A DNA stretch of 64,000 nt from Phenylobacterium sp. SCN 70-31 (GCF_001724605.1 NZ_MEEX01000021.1:18501-82500); one strand, 5' to 3'; positions 53,723-61,568 are shown, counted from the first letter of the stretch. Notes: a model not told the origin generated them from the letters alone. Translations and numbers: made by a program.

Positions 53723-54080
53723 CGAGACCCGGCTGGCGGTCTACGGATCGCTGGCGCCCGGCCAGTCCAACCAGGGCGAACTGGCCGGGTTGGCCGGCGA
53801 CTGGCGACCCGGGACCGTACGCGGCTGGAAGGTCGAGTCCGGCTGGGGCGCGGCCCGGGGCTATCCCGGCCTTCGCCCCGACCCGCACGGGCCGGAGGTG
53901 GCGGTCGAGGTGTTCACATCCGACGACCTGCCCTCGCACTGGGCGCGCCTCGACGCGTTCGAGGGCGAGGAATACGCACGGACGACCGTGACGGTGGCGA
54001 CCCTGGAAGGCCCGTTGGCCGCGCAGCTCTACGCCCTGCGCCCCGCCCCTCAGGCGGCCGCCTCCTCGGGCGCGCCGTAG
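53706..54080 (+). CDS. Gamma-glutamylcyclotransferase-like protein
   Basis: 124 aa. The GGCT signature LAVYGSLAPGQSNQGEL is followed by a beta-barrel and RLDAFEGEEYARTTVTV, with the catalytic-type Glu in FEGEEY. Such proteins act on gamma-glutamyl amines or are BtrG-like. It overlaps the acyl-CoA dehydrogenase by 17 bases and converges with mpl (31-base overlap). Confidence 0.82.
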   Translation: MAASGSETRLAVYGSLAPGQSNQGELAGLAGDWRPGTVRGWKVESGWGAARGYPGLRPDPHGPEVAVEVFTSDDLPSHWARLDAFEGEEYARTTVTVATLEGPLAAQLYALRPAPQAAASSGAP

Positions 54081-55468
54081 AGACGGTCGAAGATCGGGGG
54101 GAGCTTGTGCGGCAGACCCAGCAGCGGGCCCGAGGAGAGCAGCAGGACGGCCTCGTCGCCGGAAAGTCCGCTCAGCTCGGCGATGGCCGCCTCGGCGGTC
54201 TCGACACCCTGGACCGGCACGCCCGTGGCGGCGATCCGGGCCAGAATCTCCTCGAAGCTCGACTGCTGGTGCGAGCCGGCGCCGTGGGTGGGCGGGGGGA
54301 CCAGCAGAACGCGCGCCGCGCCCTCGAACACCGTATCGTACCAGGCCAGGGCCTCGCGATTGCGCCAGGAGAAGGTGTGCGGCTCGAACACCACCACCAG
54401 GCGCCGTTCGGGATAGTGCAGGCGCATGGCCGCGATGGCGGAATGGGCCTTCTCGTAGGACGAGCCAAATCCCTCCACCAACGGCATACGCGAGCGGGAA
54501 GCCAGGCGGTCGAGACGGCGGCGGATGCCGGCGAAACTCAGCACCGCCCGGGCCAGCGCGGTCTCGTCCACGAGGCCCCGCTCCAGGAGATAGGCGGCCA
54601 CGCCCACGATGTTCTCGACGTTGTGGGCGCCCAGCAGGGTGGTGGCGAGGGGGATGCGCCGTCCCCCGGGGCCGACGAGCGTGAAGCGCGTGACGTCGCC
54701 GAAGACGACATCCTCGCTGTACCAGCCGTCGCAGGGCCGGGTGTCGTACCAGACGACGCGCGAGACGGCCCGGGGCGCGATCGCGCGGATGGCCGGATGT
54801 TCTCGCGCCACCAGCAGCCCTTCGGCCGGCAGCAGGCGCAGCAGCTCCCCGAAGGGGCGGACATAGTCCTCGAACGTCGGGAAGACATTGACATGGTCAT
54901 GGACCAGCGACGTCAGCAGGACGTCGCGCGGGTGATAGAGGACGAACTTCGATCGGCGGTCGTCCGGCCCGACGATGTACTCGTCGCCCTCGAGAATCAC
55001 CTCAGGCGCGCTGCCCCAATGGCCGGTGTCGGGCAGCGACGGCGAGATGGCGCCGATCATCCAACCGGCGTCGCGCTCGCTCTCGCGCAGCACATGGGCC
55101 GTCAGCGCCGCGCAGGTGGACTTGCCGAACGAGCCGGCCACCACCGTGTTGCGGCGCGTGGCCGTCGCCTCGCCGACAAGCTCGGGAAAGGTGGTGACCC
55201 GCACGCCACGGGCGCGGGCGGCGCGGACCTCGACGTTCCCCTCCCCGCCCAACTTCGCGCTGGCCCCCAGCACCAGAAGATCGAGATCCTGCGGCAGGTT
55301 CGCCGGATCGAATCGCCAGCGCACCGGGAAGCCCAGGCCCTCGACATAGGTGGACATGGGCGGAAAGGCGTCCTCGTCCGAGCCCGACACCGCATGGCCG
55401 GCCTCGCGCATCATCAACGCCGCCGCCGCCATCCCCGCGCCCGCGATTCCCGTGAAATGGATGCGCAT
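54050..55468 (-). CDS. mpl: UDP-N-acetylmuramate tripeptide ligase Mpl-like
   Basis: 472 aa Mur-ligase. The N-terminus MRIHFTGIAGAGMAAAALMM and YPPMST-like FPPMSTYVEGLGFPV point to Mpl (murein peptide recycling, joins tripeptide to UDP-MurNAc). The ATP loop reads VVAGSFGKSTCAAL instead of the usual GTHGKTT, still within GxxGKST. EGDEYIVGPDDRRSKF follows. The enzyme saves peptidoglycan fragments in the cytoplasm. The altered loop makes MurC-like paralogy possible, but the PPMST segment favours Mpl. Confidence 0.82.
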   Translation of the reverse strand: MRIHFTGIAGAGMAAAALMMREAGHAVSGSDEDAFPPMSTYVEGLGFPVRWRFDPANLPQDLDLLVLGASAKLGGEGNVEVRAARARGVRVTTFPELVGEATATRRNTVVAGSFGKSTCAALTAHVLRESERDAGWMIGAISPSLPDTGHWGSAPEVILEGDEYIVGPDDRRSKFVLYHPRDVLLTSLVHDHVNVFPTFEDYVRPFGELLRLLPAEGLLVAREHPAIRAIAPRAVSRVVWYDTRPCDGWYSEDVVFGDVTRFTLVGPGGRRIPLATTLLGAHNVENIVGVAAYLLERGLVDETALARAVLSFAGIRRRLDRLASRSRMPLVEGFGSSYEKAHSAIAAMRLHYPERRLVVVFEPHTFSWRNREALAWYDTVFEGAARVLLVPPPTHGAGSHQQSSFEEILARIAATGVPVQGVETAEAAIAELSGLSGDEAVLLLSSGPLLGLPHKLPPIFDRLYGAPEEAAA

Positions 55469-55845
55469 CTTCCGTCCGTTTCCCGCAGCCTGCCGCCCGG
55501 TGATCAGCCGATTGGCGGGCGCCGTCCAGTCCCGAAGGCTTCAGCCACCGCCTGAAGCGCCTCGGACGGCAAGCTACGCCGCAGGCTTAAGAAAAGCTTG
55601 CCGCCCGGCCGTCGAAATTTACGCGCGCTTAACCACAACCTTCGACCCTCGGGATGTCTTCTTCGAAGACACCCCACCATCACCGACTTTTTCCGGCCCG
55701 ACGTCCGCGTCGGGCCGTTTTTTCACGAAGGTCGGTGCGGGCGGCCTCCGACGGCGCCGGGGGATCCAGAGGGATCTGCGACACCTTCCCGCAACCCTTG
55801 CACAAGCCGCCGGTGCGGCGTATACGCCCGCCCTCTCGGTGCTGA
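55469..55845. other. Gene-free region with orphan terminator, sRNA candidate
   Basis: 377 bases without an ORF between mpl (divergent, minus) and tRNA-Asn. An inverted repeat GCAAGCT / AGCTTGC lies near 55570-55605, and a strong terminator at 55694-55723 faces plus although no plus-strand gene precedes it. This pattern fits a small RNA of about 100-200 nt ending at 55720. No good promoter could be pinned down by eye. Confidence 0.35.
55694..55723 (+). terminator. Strong intrinsic terminator without an upstream gene
   Basis: Perfect 10-bp stem CGGCCCGACG / CGTCGGGCCG with loop TCCG, followed by six T. It points rightward, ahead of tRNA-Asn. Confidence 0.85.
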
Positions 55846-55921
55846 TCCCCGATAGCTCAGTTGGTAGAGCAGCCGGCTGTTAACCGGCTTGTCGCAGGTT
55901 CGAGTCCTGCTCGGGGAGCCA
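55846..55921 (+). tRNA. tRNA-Asn (GTT)
   Basis: Cloverleaf with acceptor TCCCCGA / TCGGGGA, D arm GCTCAGTTGGTAGAGC, anticodon GTT in GGCTGTTAACC, T arm CAGGTTCGAGTCCTG and encoded CCA (55919-55921). Gene content changes to phage type right after it, so its 3' end is the probable attachment site. Confidence 0.97.
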
Positions 55922-56010
55922 CCGGAGACCAATTTTCCCCTTTTCCTTCCGTACGTTAGGCGGATTTGGCCCGCAAGCCGTCCGCCTTCACGTCCTAAAC
56001 GGAAGGCCAC

Positions 56011-56484
56011 ATGCCTCGCTATGCATCCGAAACGACCGTCTCGGTCGAGAAGTCCCGAATCGAAATTGAACGGACGCTCGCGCGCTACGGCGCTGACGCG
56101 TTCGCCTACTTCGCAGAAGCCAATCGGGCGATGGTCGCGTTCCGCATGGCGGATCGGCAGATCAAGTTCGTCCTGACGCTCCCTGAGCGGAACCTTCCCG
56201 AGTTCACGCATCACAGCCGAGGGCCGCGAACCGCCGAGGCGGCGTTGACCTCCTGGGAGCAGGCCTGCCGCCAACGCTGGCGAGCGCTCGCGCTAGTCAT
56301 CAAGGCGAAGCTCGAAGCAGTCGCCGCCGGAATCACGACCATCGAAGACGAGTTCCTGGCGCATACCCTCCTGCCCGACGGCTCGACCGTGGGCGAGTGG
56401 GCGAAGCCTCAGCTCAACGAGGCCTACCAGCTCGGCCACATGCCGACCACGCTCCTTCTGGCGGCTCCGGCAGGTGAAGCATGA
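56011..56484 (+). CDS. Conserved phage protein of unknown function
   Basis: 157 aa. The conserved middle, EQACRQRWRALALVIKAKLE followed by AVAAGITTIEDEFLAH and LPDGSTVGEWAKPQLNEAYQ, marks a family common near phage replication or early genes in Alphaproteobacteria; its role is unknown. GGAAGG precedes the ATG. First gene after tRNA-Asn; its stop overlaps the next start (ATGA). Confidence 0.85.
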   Translation: MPRYASETTVSVEKSRIEIERTLARYGADAFAYFAEANRAMVAFRMADRQIKFVLTLPERNLPEFTHHSRGPRTAEAALTSWEQACRQRWRALALVIKAKLEAVAAGITTIEDEFLAHTLLPDGSTVGEWAKPQLNEAYQLGHMPTTLLLAAPAGEA

Positions 56485-57326
56485 CCACCCCCGAACCCTC
56501 CGTAGCGCCCGCTGAACCTGCTGTAGTGGGGAGGCTGACGAGAGAGCGTCCGATCCTCATGAGCGCCCCGATGGTGCGGGCGATCTTGGACGGGCGGAAG
56601 ACGCAGACGCGGCGGCTATTCAAGGTCTTTCCGGGCGACCGGAGCGGCATCACGTCCCCGCGCGAGGAAGTGCAGCGCTGGGAGGACGGATCATTCCATT
56701 ACCTGTCCACAGCAGGTTTGAGCGGCCCCTACACATGTCCATACGGCGACCCCGGCGACCGGTTGTGGGTGCGGGAGGCGTGGAAGACCTATTCCACGTT
56801 CGAAGCCGTGCCCCCGCGCAGTATCCCCGACACCGCGCGCATCTGGTACATGGCCGACACCGGATACCTCCCAAGCGGGAGCCGAGGACGCCCCGGCATC
56901 CACATGCCGAGGTGGGCGAGCCGGATCACGCTCCAGATCACCGGCGTCCGGGTCGAGCGGCTGAACGACATCAGCGAAGCGGATGCGATAGCCGAGGGGC
57001 TATACAAGTCCTACCCCACTGATGCCGACCGTGAGTGGTTTCGCGACTGGACCCACGAGCGTACGTTTGCAGAGCCAACCGCCGACGAGTGGGCCGATTT
57101 TGAATGCGGCGTCTGGAGGGTCCCCGGCGTGCCTCAAGGCTGGGGAATGTCCCCGGATGAACGGCGCCAGGACAGATGGGCGCCCACTCCGGAGTTCGCC
57201 TACAGGCTCCTTTGGGAGCACATCAACGGGGCGCAGTCGTGGTCCGAGAATCCGTGGGTGTGGGTCGTTGAGTTTGAGCGCGTTCCCTCCGGTCTCGCCG
57301 CCCTCCAATCAGGAGAGAAGGGATGA
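56481..57326 (+). CDS. ASCH-domain-like phage protein
   Basis: 281 aa. RPILMSAPMVRAILDGRKTQ followed by TRRL is the opening of ASCH-type (PUA-like) phage proteins, and GDRLWVREAWKTYSTFEAVP plus PWVWVVEFERV match the rest of that fold. ASCH domains bind RNA or modified nucleotides; the family is often called a morphogenetic or hypothetical phage protein. It sits in a chain of overlapping genes. Confidence 0.82.
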   Translation: MTTPEPSVAPAEPAVVGRLTRERPILMSAPMVRAILDGRKTQTRRLFKVFPGDRSGITSPREEVQRWEDGSFHYLSTAGLSGPYTCPYGDPGDRLWVREAWKTYSTFEAVPPRSIPDTARIWYMADTGYLPSGSRGRPGIHMPRWASRITLQITGVRVERLNDISEADAIAEGLYKSYPTDADREWFRDWTHERTFAEPTADEWADFECGVWRVPGVPQGWGMSPDERRQDRWAPTPEFAYRLLWEHINGAQSWSENPWVWVVEFERVPSGLAALQSGEKG

Positions 57327-57631
57327 GCGGAACCGCCCCTCGCCCTGAGGCGCAATTCGAGCCGGCCAAACACCCCGCGCCGCCGGACAAGGACGCGCCC
57401 GTTCGCGCGCTCTGTGAGGCCGCCGGGCCGTTGTGGACGAGAGGCGGAAAGCACTTCGAACGAGCGCGGCGGATCGTGGCTGGAAAGCTCGGATGGCGCT
57501 CGGCGGATGTCCTGGATTGGGAGGTTCGATCATACCTGCGGATGGATCGGCCGGCCTGGGCGGATCGCGCCGGCCTTCCGCTAGCCGAAGCGGATTTGTC
57601 CCCTCTCTCGACCAAGGCCACCACCCCATGA
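57323..57631 (+). CDS. Small phage hypothetical protein
   Basis: 102 aa, not recognised. The N-terminal part is Pro/Ala-rich (PAKHPAPPDKDAPVRAL), the rest helical (LWTRGGKHFERARRIVAGKL, WEVRSYLRMDRPAWADRAGL). It overlaps both neighbours by 4 bases, so it is part of one operon. Confidence 0.65.
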   Translation: MSGTAPRPEAQFEPAKHPAPPDKDAPVRALCEAAGPLWTRGGKHFERARRIVAGKLGWRSADVLDWEVRSYLRMDRPAWADRAGLPLAEADLSPLSTKATTP

Positions 57632-57816
57632 CCCCCGAAGAGATAGAAGCGGTGATGTCAGCCATCGCCGATCTTGTGCCTCTGGAGGACGGCAGCCTGT
57701 GGTCGCCCCTTCACTCGCCCTCGTGGCCCGGCGACTACTCAACGTCTGAACGGCGGTTGCGTCGGTCTATCGCCCGCGCCGCCATCGAGGCTCTAGATCG
57801 GGTGCGGGGGAAGTGA
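57628..57816 (+). CDS. Small phage hypothetical protein (62 aa)
   Basis: 62 aa from the ATG at 57628, overlapping the previous stop (ATGA); the ORF track begins it earlier in another shadow. It starts MTPEEIEAVMSAIADLVPLE and ends with a basic helix SERRLRRSIARAAIEALDRV. Not recognised; the coupling to both neighbours supports it as real. Confidence 0.6.
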   Translation: MTPEEIEAVMSAIADLVPLEDGSLWSPLHSPSWPGDYSTSERRLRRSIARAAIEALDRVRGK

Positions 57817-58187
57817 TGAAGCCTCAGCGCATTCAGTTGAGCCGGGCCAAGGGCTGGCGGATGCCGCCCAACACCGCGAAGGTGGATCGCTCGACGCGGT
57901 GGGGGAACCCGTTCGGGCGGGAGAACGCCATCGCCAGCGGCTACGCCACCGAGACCAACTGGCGCGCCTTCGTGGTCGAGTGCTTCCGGGATTGGATCGG
58001 ACCGACCCAGAGAGGCCGGGACTGGTGGCAGGGACCCGAGAGCGACCGCCGCCGACGTTGGTTCGTGGAAGAGATCGACCAGCTTCGCGGCAAGAACCTC
58101 GCCTGCTGGTGTCCCCTCGGCTCGCCCTGCCACGCCGACGTACTGCTGGAGCTGGCCAACGCCCCTTCTGAAGAGGGAGAGGGGTAG
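57816..58187 (+). CDS. DUF4326 domain phage protein
   Basis: 123 aa from the ATG at 57816 (TGATG overlap with the previous stop). Core motifs match DUF4326: RTRWGNPF-like RSTRWGNPFGRENA, and LRGKNLACWCPLGSPCHADV with two Cys and a His that could bind zinc. It is widespread in phages; function unknown. Confidence 0.85.
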   Translation: MKPQRIQLSRAKGWRMPPNTAKVDRSTRWGNPFGRENAIASGYATETNWRAFVVECFRDWIGPTQRGRDWWQGPESDRRRRWFVEEIDQLRGKNLACWCPLGSPCHADVLLELANAPSEEGEG

Positions 58188-58339
58188 ATGCTGCGGGCCG
58201 GACTGGATACCGGCTGACCGGGATTACATGGCGCGTAGCACCCGGCCGCTCTCTCACCGCTGTGCATCTATCTGCACCGCCGCAGCGCCGGGAACCTAGC
58301 ACTGTTCGGCCAAGAGGGTAGATGCTGCGGAGGCCGGAC
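58178..58339. repeat. Direct repeat flanking 110 bases
   Basis: AGAGGGGTAGATGCTGCGG then GCCGGAC at 58178-58203, and AGAGGGTAGATGCTGCGG then AGGCCGGAC at 58313-58339. The first copy overlaps the end of the DUF4326 gene. The repeat may be a duplication scar or a regulatory pair. Confidence 0.6.
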
Positions 58340-58506
58340 CCCGAATGTCCCGGCGAACTATCCACTGGGGCGACGGCCTGGGGATTTACCGCGTCGCTCC
58401 GCAGCCCCTCCAGAATCCCACGTTACGCCGGCCGCCGCAACGCTTGACTCCGACTTTATGTTCACTCTTTGTTCGATCTCCGACGAGATCAGACAAGGAG
58501 CATCCG
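58188..58506. promoter_or_regulatory. Intergenic region upstream of the SOS-type phage operon
   Basis: 319 bases without a gene. It holds the second half of the direct repeat pair, then a TTGACT -35-like hexamer (58444-58449) and a LexA box, ending with AAGGAG before the ATG at 58507. This is the promoter of the plus-strand cluster 58507-60089. Confidence 0.55.
58460..58474. promoter_or_regulatory. LexA (SOS) box, alphaproteobacterial type
   Basis: GTTCACTCTTTGTTC is an exact GTTC-N7-GTTC, the known LexA site of Alphaproteobacteria. It lies 33 bases before the start of the 58507 gene and next to a -35-like TTGACT, where bound LexA would block transcription. Confidence 0.7.
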
Positions 58507-59001
58507 ATGGTCCACCGAACATACGCCGGCCTTGGGTCGCCCGACCTCGCCATCCCGGCCTTCAACAAGCTGACGCCCTGGGCCAAACGGCTCTTGGAAC
58601 TCCAGGGTCAGTTCGACCGCTTCACCGCCGGTTGGCTCGCGTTCGGCATCGCAATCGAAGCGCTGGAGACCACGGCTTACCACTTCACGCGGCGTCCCCG
58701 CTTCTACGAGCGATTGAGCGAAGAGATGACGCCTGCGCCTGGCACCAGCCTGCTCGGCCAGCCCGCGGAGGTCATCAAGACCTTCATCGGCCTCACGCCC
58801 TACCATGACGCGCTGATCTCGATGCTCCAGCAATGCCGACCGATGGGGCGGGACTACATGGCTATCCTGATCGCGAAGGACGGCCTCGACTCCGCCGCCT
58901 ACCACTTCACTCGCGAGGATCGGTTCTTCGCGCCTCGGTCGGACAGCACCGGCCCCATTCGTGGACCGGCCGGCCATGTGCTTGCGGCGTCATCGGCATG
59001 A
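58507..59001 (+). CDS. Phage hypothetical protein under a LexA box
   Basis: 164 aa from the ATG at 58507 with AAGGAG before it; the ORF track's longer start crosses the promoter. Not recognised. An internal repeat is visible: ALETTAYHFTRRPRFYERLS and, 65 residues later, GLDSAAYHFTREDRFFAPRS, so the protein may be a duplicated helical unit. It is first in a probable SOS-induced unit that ends with SRAP. Confidence 0.75.
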   Translation: MVHRTYAGLGSPDLAIPAFNKLTPWAKRLLELQGQFDRFTAGWLAFGIAIEALETTAYHFTRRPRFYERLSEEMTPAPGTSLLGQPAEVIKTFIGLTPYHDALISMLQQCRPMGRDYMAILIAKDGLDSAAYHFTREDRFFAPRSDSTGPIRGPAGHVLAASSA

Positions 59002-59177
59002 CCGCCAACCTCCCAGCCGATCCCTACGCCCGCTGGGCGATGGACGATCTCATGGCGGTCTGGGACCTCGCCCACCGCGACGGCGGGGCGGTCGATCCCG
59101 CCCTCGCCCGCCGGGTGGCTGGCCTCTGCGCCGAGAGCGACGCGCTGCTGGACCGCGCCGAGGGCGAGAAGGCGTGA
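58998..59177 (+). CDS. Small hypothetical protein (59 aa)
   Basis: 59 aa, starting in the stop of the previous gene (ATGA). MTANLPADPYARWAMDDLMA is followed by a helical segment VDPALARRVAGLCAESDALL. Not recognised. Operon position makes it likely real. Confidence 0.6.
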   Translation: MTANLPADPYARWAMDDLMAVWDLAHRDGGAVDPALARRVAGLCAESDALLDRAEGEKA

Positions 59178-59183
59178 GCGCCG

Positions 59184-59381
59184 ATGAAGTTCGAGACCCT
59201 CGGCAACATGCTCGGGCCCTCCGAGACGCTGAAGGTCAAGTGCCGGGCCTGCGGGCGCGTGACGGCGTTCCCGGTCAAACTCGCGATCCGCGCGTTCGGC
59301 CCCGACGCGACACCCTACGACGTCCGCCGCAAGGCCCGCTGCACCGCCTGCCGCGCCCGCCATCCCGACGTCTGGATGTGA
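59184..59381 (+). CDS. Small zinc-ribbon-like protein (65 aa)
   Basis: 65 aa with two Cys pairs, KVKCRACGRVTAFP and ARCTACRARHPDVWM, the pattern of a compact zinc ribbon. It could bind nucleic acid. It is between the 59 aa gene and SRAP on the same strand. Function unknown. Confidence 0.7.
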   Translation: MKFETLGNMLGPSETLKVKCRACGRVTAFPVKLAIRAFGPDATPYDVRRKARCTACRARHPDVWM

Positions 59382-59423
59382 ACCCAACTTGCCGGGCAGC
59401 CGCAGCGGCGCGAGGGTGAACCC

Positions 59424-60089
59424 ATGTGCAATCTCTACACCCTCGCGCCCGGCCTCGACGCCCTGGCGGCCGACTTCGAGAAGCTCGGGATCAAGCTGCG
59501 GCTCACCAGCCCGCAGGCCTTCGACAACCAGCCATTGAAGCCGTACGTCGCGCCCAAGGGCCTCGGGATCTTCGCCCGGCCCATCGACCCCGCCGCCCCG
59601 GCCGAGGGCCTGGAGCCCGTCGTCGGGACGTGGGGCGTCATCCCCTTCTTCCACAAGGGTCCCGCCAAGGCGTGGAAGTCGGCCACGAACAACGCCCGCT
59701 CCGAAGACATGCTGACCAAGCCGACCTGGCGCGGGATCGTGAAGACGAACCGCTGCATCATCCCGGCCGATGCGTTCACCGAGTGGACCGGGCCTAAAGG
59801 CGCGAAGACCAAGCACGCGATCACCCGTGCCGACGGCCAACGTCTGTTCTTCGCCGGGCTCTGGGCCGACCACACCTGGGAGGGCGAGCGAACCGAGAGC
59901 TACACGATGGTGATGCAGGCCGCAGGCGGTGACGACGACATGGCCCCGTTCCACGATCGACAGCCCGTCGTGCTCGACCGGGACAGCGCCCGCCTCTGGC
60001 TCGACCTGTCCGCCGATCCGCTGGCCGCGATCCGGCCTCCCCTGCCCGGTACGTTGGCGTTCGACCCGCCGGAGCCGGCGGCGGCTTAG
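59424..60089 (+). CDS. SOS-response associated (SRAP/HMCES) abasic-site protein
   Basis: 221 aa. The catalytic Cys follows the initiator Met (MCNLYTLAPG), then SATNNARSED, AFTEWTGPKG with the active Glu, and the His in MAPFHDRQPVVLD. SRAP proteins form a thiazolidine cross-link with abasic sites in single-stranded DNA and protect them. Usually the last motif reads HxRMP; here it is HDRQP. A LexA box precedes this operon, matching the SOS link of the family. Confidence 0.93.
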   Translation: MCNLYTLAPGLDALAADFEKLGIKLRLTSPQAFDNQPLKPYVAPKGLGIFARPIDPAAPAEGLEPVVGTWGVIPFFHKGPAKAWKSATNNARSEDMLTKPTWRGIVKTNRCIIPADAFTEWTGPKGAKTKHAITRADGQRLFFAGLWADHTWEGERTESYTMVMQAAGGDDDMAPFHDRQPVVLDRDSARLWLDLSADPLAAIRPPLPGTLAFDPPEPAAA

Positions 60090-60262
60090 ATCGTCCGTCG
60101 CTCAGGAGGGACCCGCGCTCGAAGCTCCCGCTCTCGCTCCTCGGCCATCAACTCCCACTCGATGGCCATCTTCTCAAGCTGGTCGCGGTGCGCGGCGGGC
60201 ATCTGCTCGGCCAGGTCGCGGCAGGCCTGGGCGTGCTCGCGGAACGTCATGACGCGCTTCAT
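60086..60262 (-). CDS. Small conserved helical protein (up to 58 aa)
   Basis: Not in the ORF track. Reads MKRVMTFREHAQACRDLAEQ, followed by HRDQLEKMAIEWELMAEERE and a basic end. It is a type of short helical protein frequent in Alphaproteobacteria (arranged as two helices). Start may be 60262 or 60250. It ends in a 4-base overlap with the SRAP stop on the other strand. Confidence 0.6.
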   Translation of the reverse strand: MKRVMTFREHAQACRDLAEQMPAAHRDQLEKMAIEWELMAEERERELRARVPPERRTI

Positions 60263-60337
60263 GCAGTCATCACGGGTGAAGGTGGGCCTGTGGTCAAGAC
60301 TCCGGAGCCCACGCCGCGCCGCGCGCGTTCACCCGCC

Positions 60338-60541
60338 ATGCGCCAGCCGAACCGCGTCACAGTCTACATCGCCGACCAGGCCTGGAATGGCCATTGGGAA
60401 CTGGACGGCCGCGACCTGCGCCTGTTCAGCGCCTATGGTTCGGCCCGCACGCCGCTCGGGCGGCGGAAACCCGAGACGGTCGCCAAGGCCGAGATGACCT
60501 CAATCGTGCAGGCCTGGCGTCAGGGGAGACCGAGGCCATGA
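60338..60541 (+). CDS. Small phage hypothetical protein (67 aa)
   Basis: 67 aa from the ATG at 60338 (MRQPNRVTVYIADQAWNGHW). A compact beta-rich start then LGRRKPETVAKAEMTSIVQA. Not recognised. It is coupled to the next gene by an ATGA overlap. Confidence 0.6.
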   Translation: MRQPNRVTVYIADQAWNGHWELDGRDLRLFSAYGSARTPLGRRKPETVAKAEMTSIVQAWRQGRPRP

Positions 60542-60648
60542 CGCTGCTCTGGGCGTGGTTCGCAGGACTGGTGACGGGCGGCGCCGGCGTCGCCGCGCTG
60601 GCGGTGTTGTGGGTTCAGGCGCGGGAGCGGGCGAGTCCCGACGAGTAG
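60538..60648 (+). CDS. Tiny membrane protein (36 aa)
   Basis: Not in the ORF track as such. 36 codons, MTLLWAWFAGLVTGGAGVAA then LAVLWVQARER, one membrane helix with a short charged tail. The start lies in the previous stop (ATGA). It might be a small phage membrane protein; no function is inferred. Confidence 0.5.
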   Translation: MTLLWAWFAGLVTGGAGVAALAVLWVQARERASPDE

Positions 60649-60895
60649 GACAGTCAGTCATCCGATCTCATCGGACAACTGGACCCGAGCCGCCCTCATG
60701 ATACCGGCGGCGCGAGCGTGCGCCGCCGGGTTTCGGTGGCGAGCGACGTGATACTCGGCGCCCTGGACCTCGCTCAAACCGAGGGCCAGACTGCTTCGGC
60801 CGCCAGCACTTCCCCCCGGTTGTACGGCGGCCGTCAGTGCTCCGGCCGGGGGTCGGCCGGGCGCTGACGAAAGGATAATGGTCGATAATGGTCGA

Positions 60896-61174
60896 TCATC
60901 GACACCCCGTGCTCGCCGCCTCCAGTCCTGCGATATAGCCGTCTCTCTGCTCCCGTCCTGCCAGGAGTAGGCGGACCCGCTCTGCGATGTCAGGGGCGCC
61001 CTTGAGGGCTGACGGGCTGTCGGCGTAGGTCGGTCGCGGCGGGGCTTCGGCGGCGCACGGGACGGGGATAGGGACCTTTACCTCAACGGTGCGGATCGTG
61101 GGCTCGGGCGTCGTGGCGCAGGCGGTGAGGGTCGCCGAAACGACCCCCACCAGGACGATGCGGTCAGGCCGCAT
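60896..61174 (-). CDS. Rz1-like outer-membrane spanin lipoprotein
   Basis: 92 aa from the ATG at 61174. The lipoprotein signal ends at the lipobox-like TLTAC, followed by a proline-rich stretch (TPEPTIRTVEVKVPIPVPC) and DIAERVRLLLAGREQRDGYI. Small proline-rich lipoproteins at the end of phage lysis modules are o-spanins (Rz1) that join Rz to disrupt the outer membrane. The start overlaps the Tad1-like gene by 11 bases. Confidence 0.7.
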   Translation of the reverse strand: MRPDRIVLVGVVSATLTACATTPEPTIRTVEVKVPIPVPCAAEAPPRPTYADSPSALKGAPDIAERVRLLLAGREQRDGYIAGLEAASTGCR

Positions 61175-61568
61175 GGGTTCCCTCGACACCGCGGACCATA
61201 CGGGCTCGGGTTCGGGCGCCGAGCCACTGTTGCGCCTCCTCCAGCTTCGTGAGCGCCAGGGCATTCTCACGGCAGGAGAAGGGGCCGGCCTGGAAAGCGC
61301 GGAGCCGGTCCACGAGGATCGCCAGCAGCGCCTCATGGGTGAGGCCGTTGACGCCCACCTCGCCGATAGGGCCGTTCTGGAACAGGATCGTCGAGTGCTC
61401 CGCCGGCTGGCCATGCCGGGCGGTCCACGGATCGGAAGGGTTCGACGCGCTGTTGAACCCCGTGATGTGGTACAGGTGACAGGCCCCGCCGGAGCCCGGC
61501 TCGTCCAGCACTTCGATGACGAGCTTGTCGTTAGCCGGGTTCACCCGGTGATCGGTGAGCGTGCGCAT
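61164..61568 (-). CDS. Tad1-like anti-Thoeris cyclic-ADP-ribose-sponge protein
   Basis: 134 aa. The first half is beta-type (HLYHITGFNSASNPSD, ILFQNGPIGEVGVNG), the second a helical hairpin (LLAILVDRLRAFQAGPFSCR, ENALALTKLEEAQQWLGART) ending RGVEGTHAA. This layout and the FQNGP, CRENA and VEGTH segments match the phage Tad1 family, which binds gcADPR signals of Thoeris defence. F92, N102, R119 and R123 keep the spacing of the ligand-binding residues I recall for a Tad1 (82, 92, 109, 113). Call is by memory of the family; no search was run. Confidence 0.7.
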   Translation of the reverse strand: MRTLTDHRVNPANDKLVIEVLDEPGSGGACHLYHITGFNSASNPSDPWTARHGQPAEHSTILFQNGPIGEVGVNGLTHEALLAILVDRLRAFQAGPFSCRENALALTKLEEAQQWLGARTRARMVRGVEGTHAA

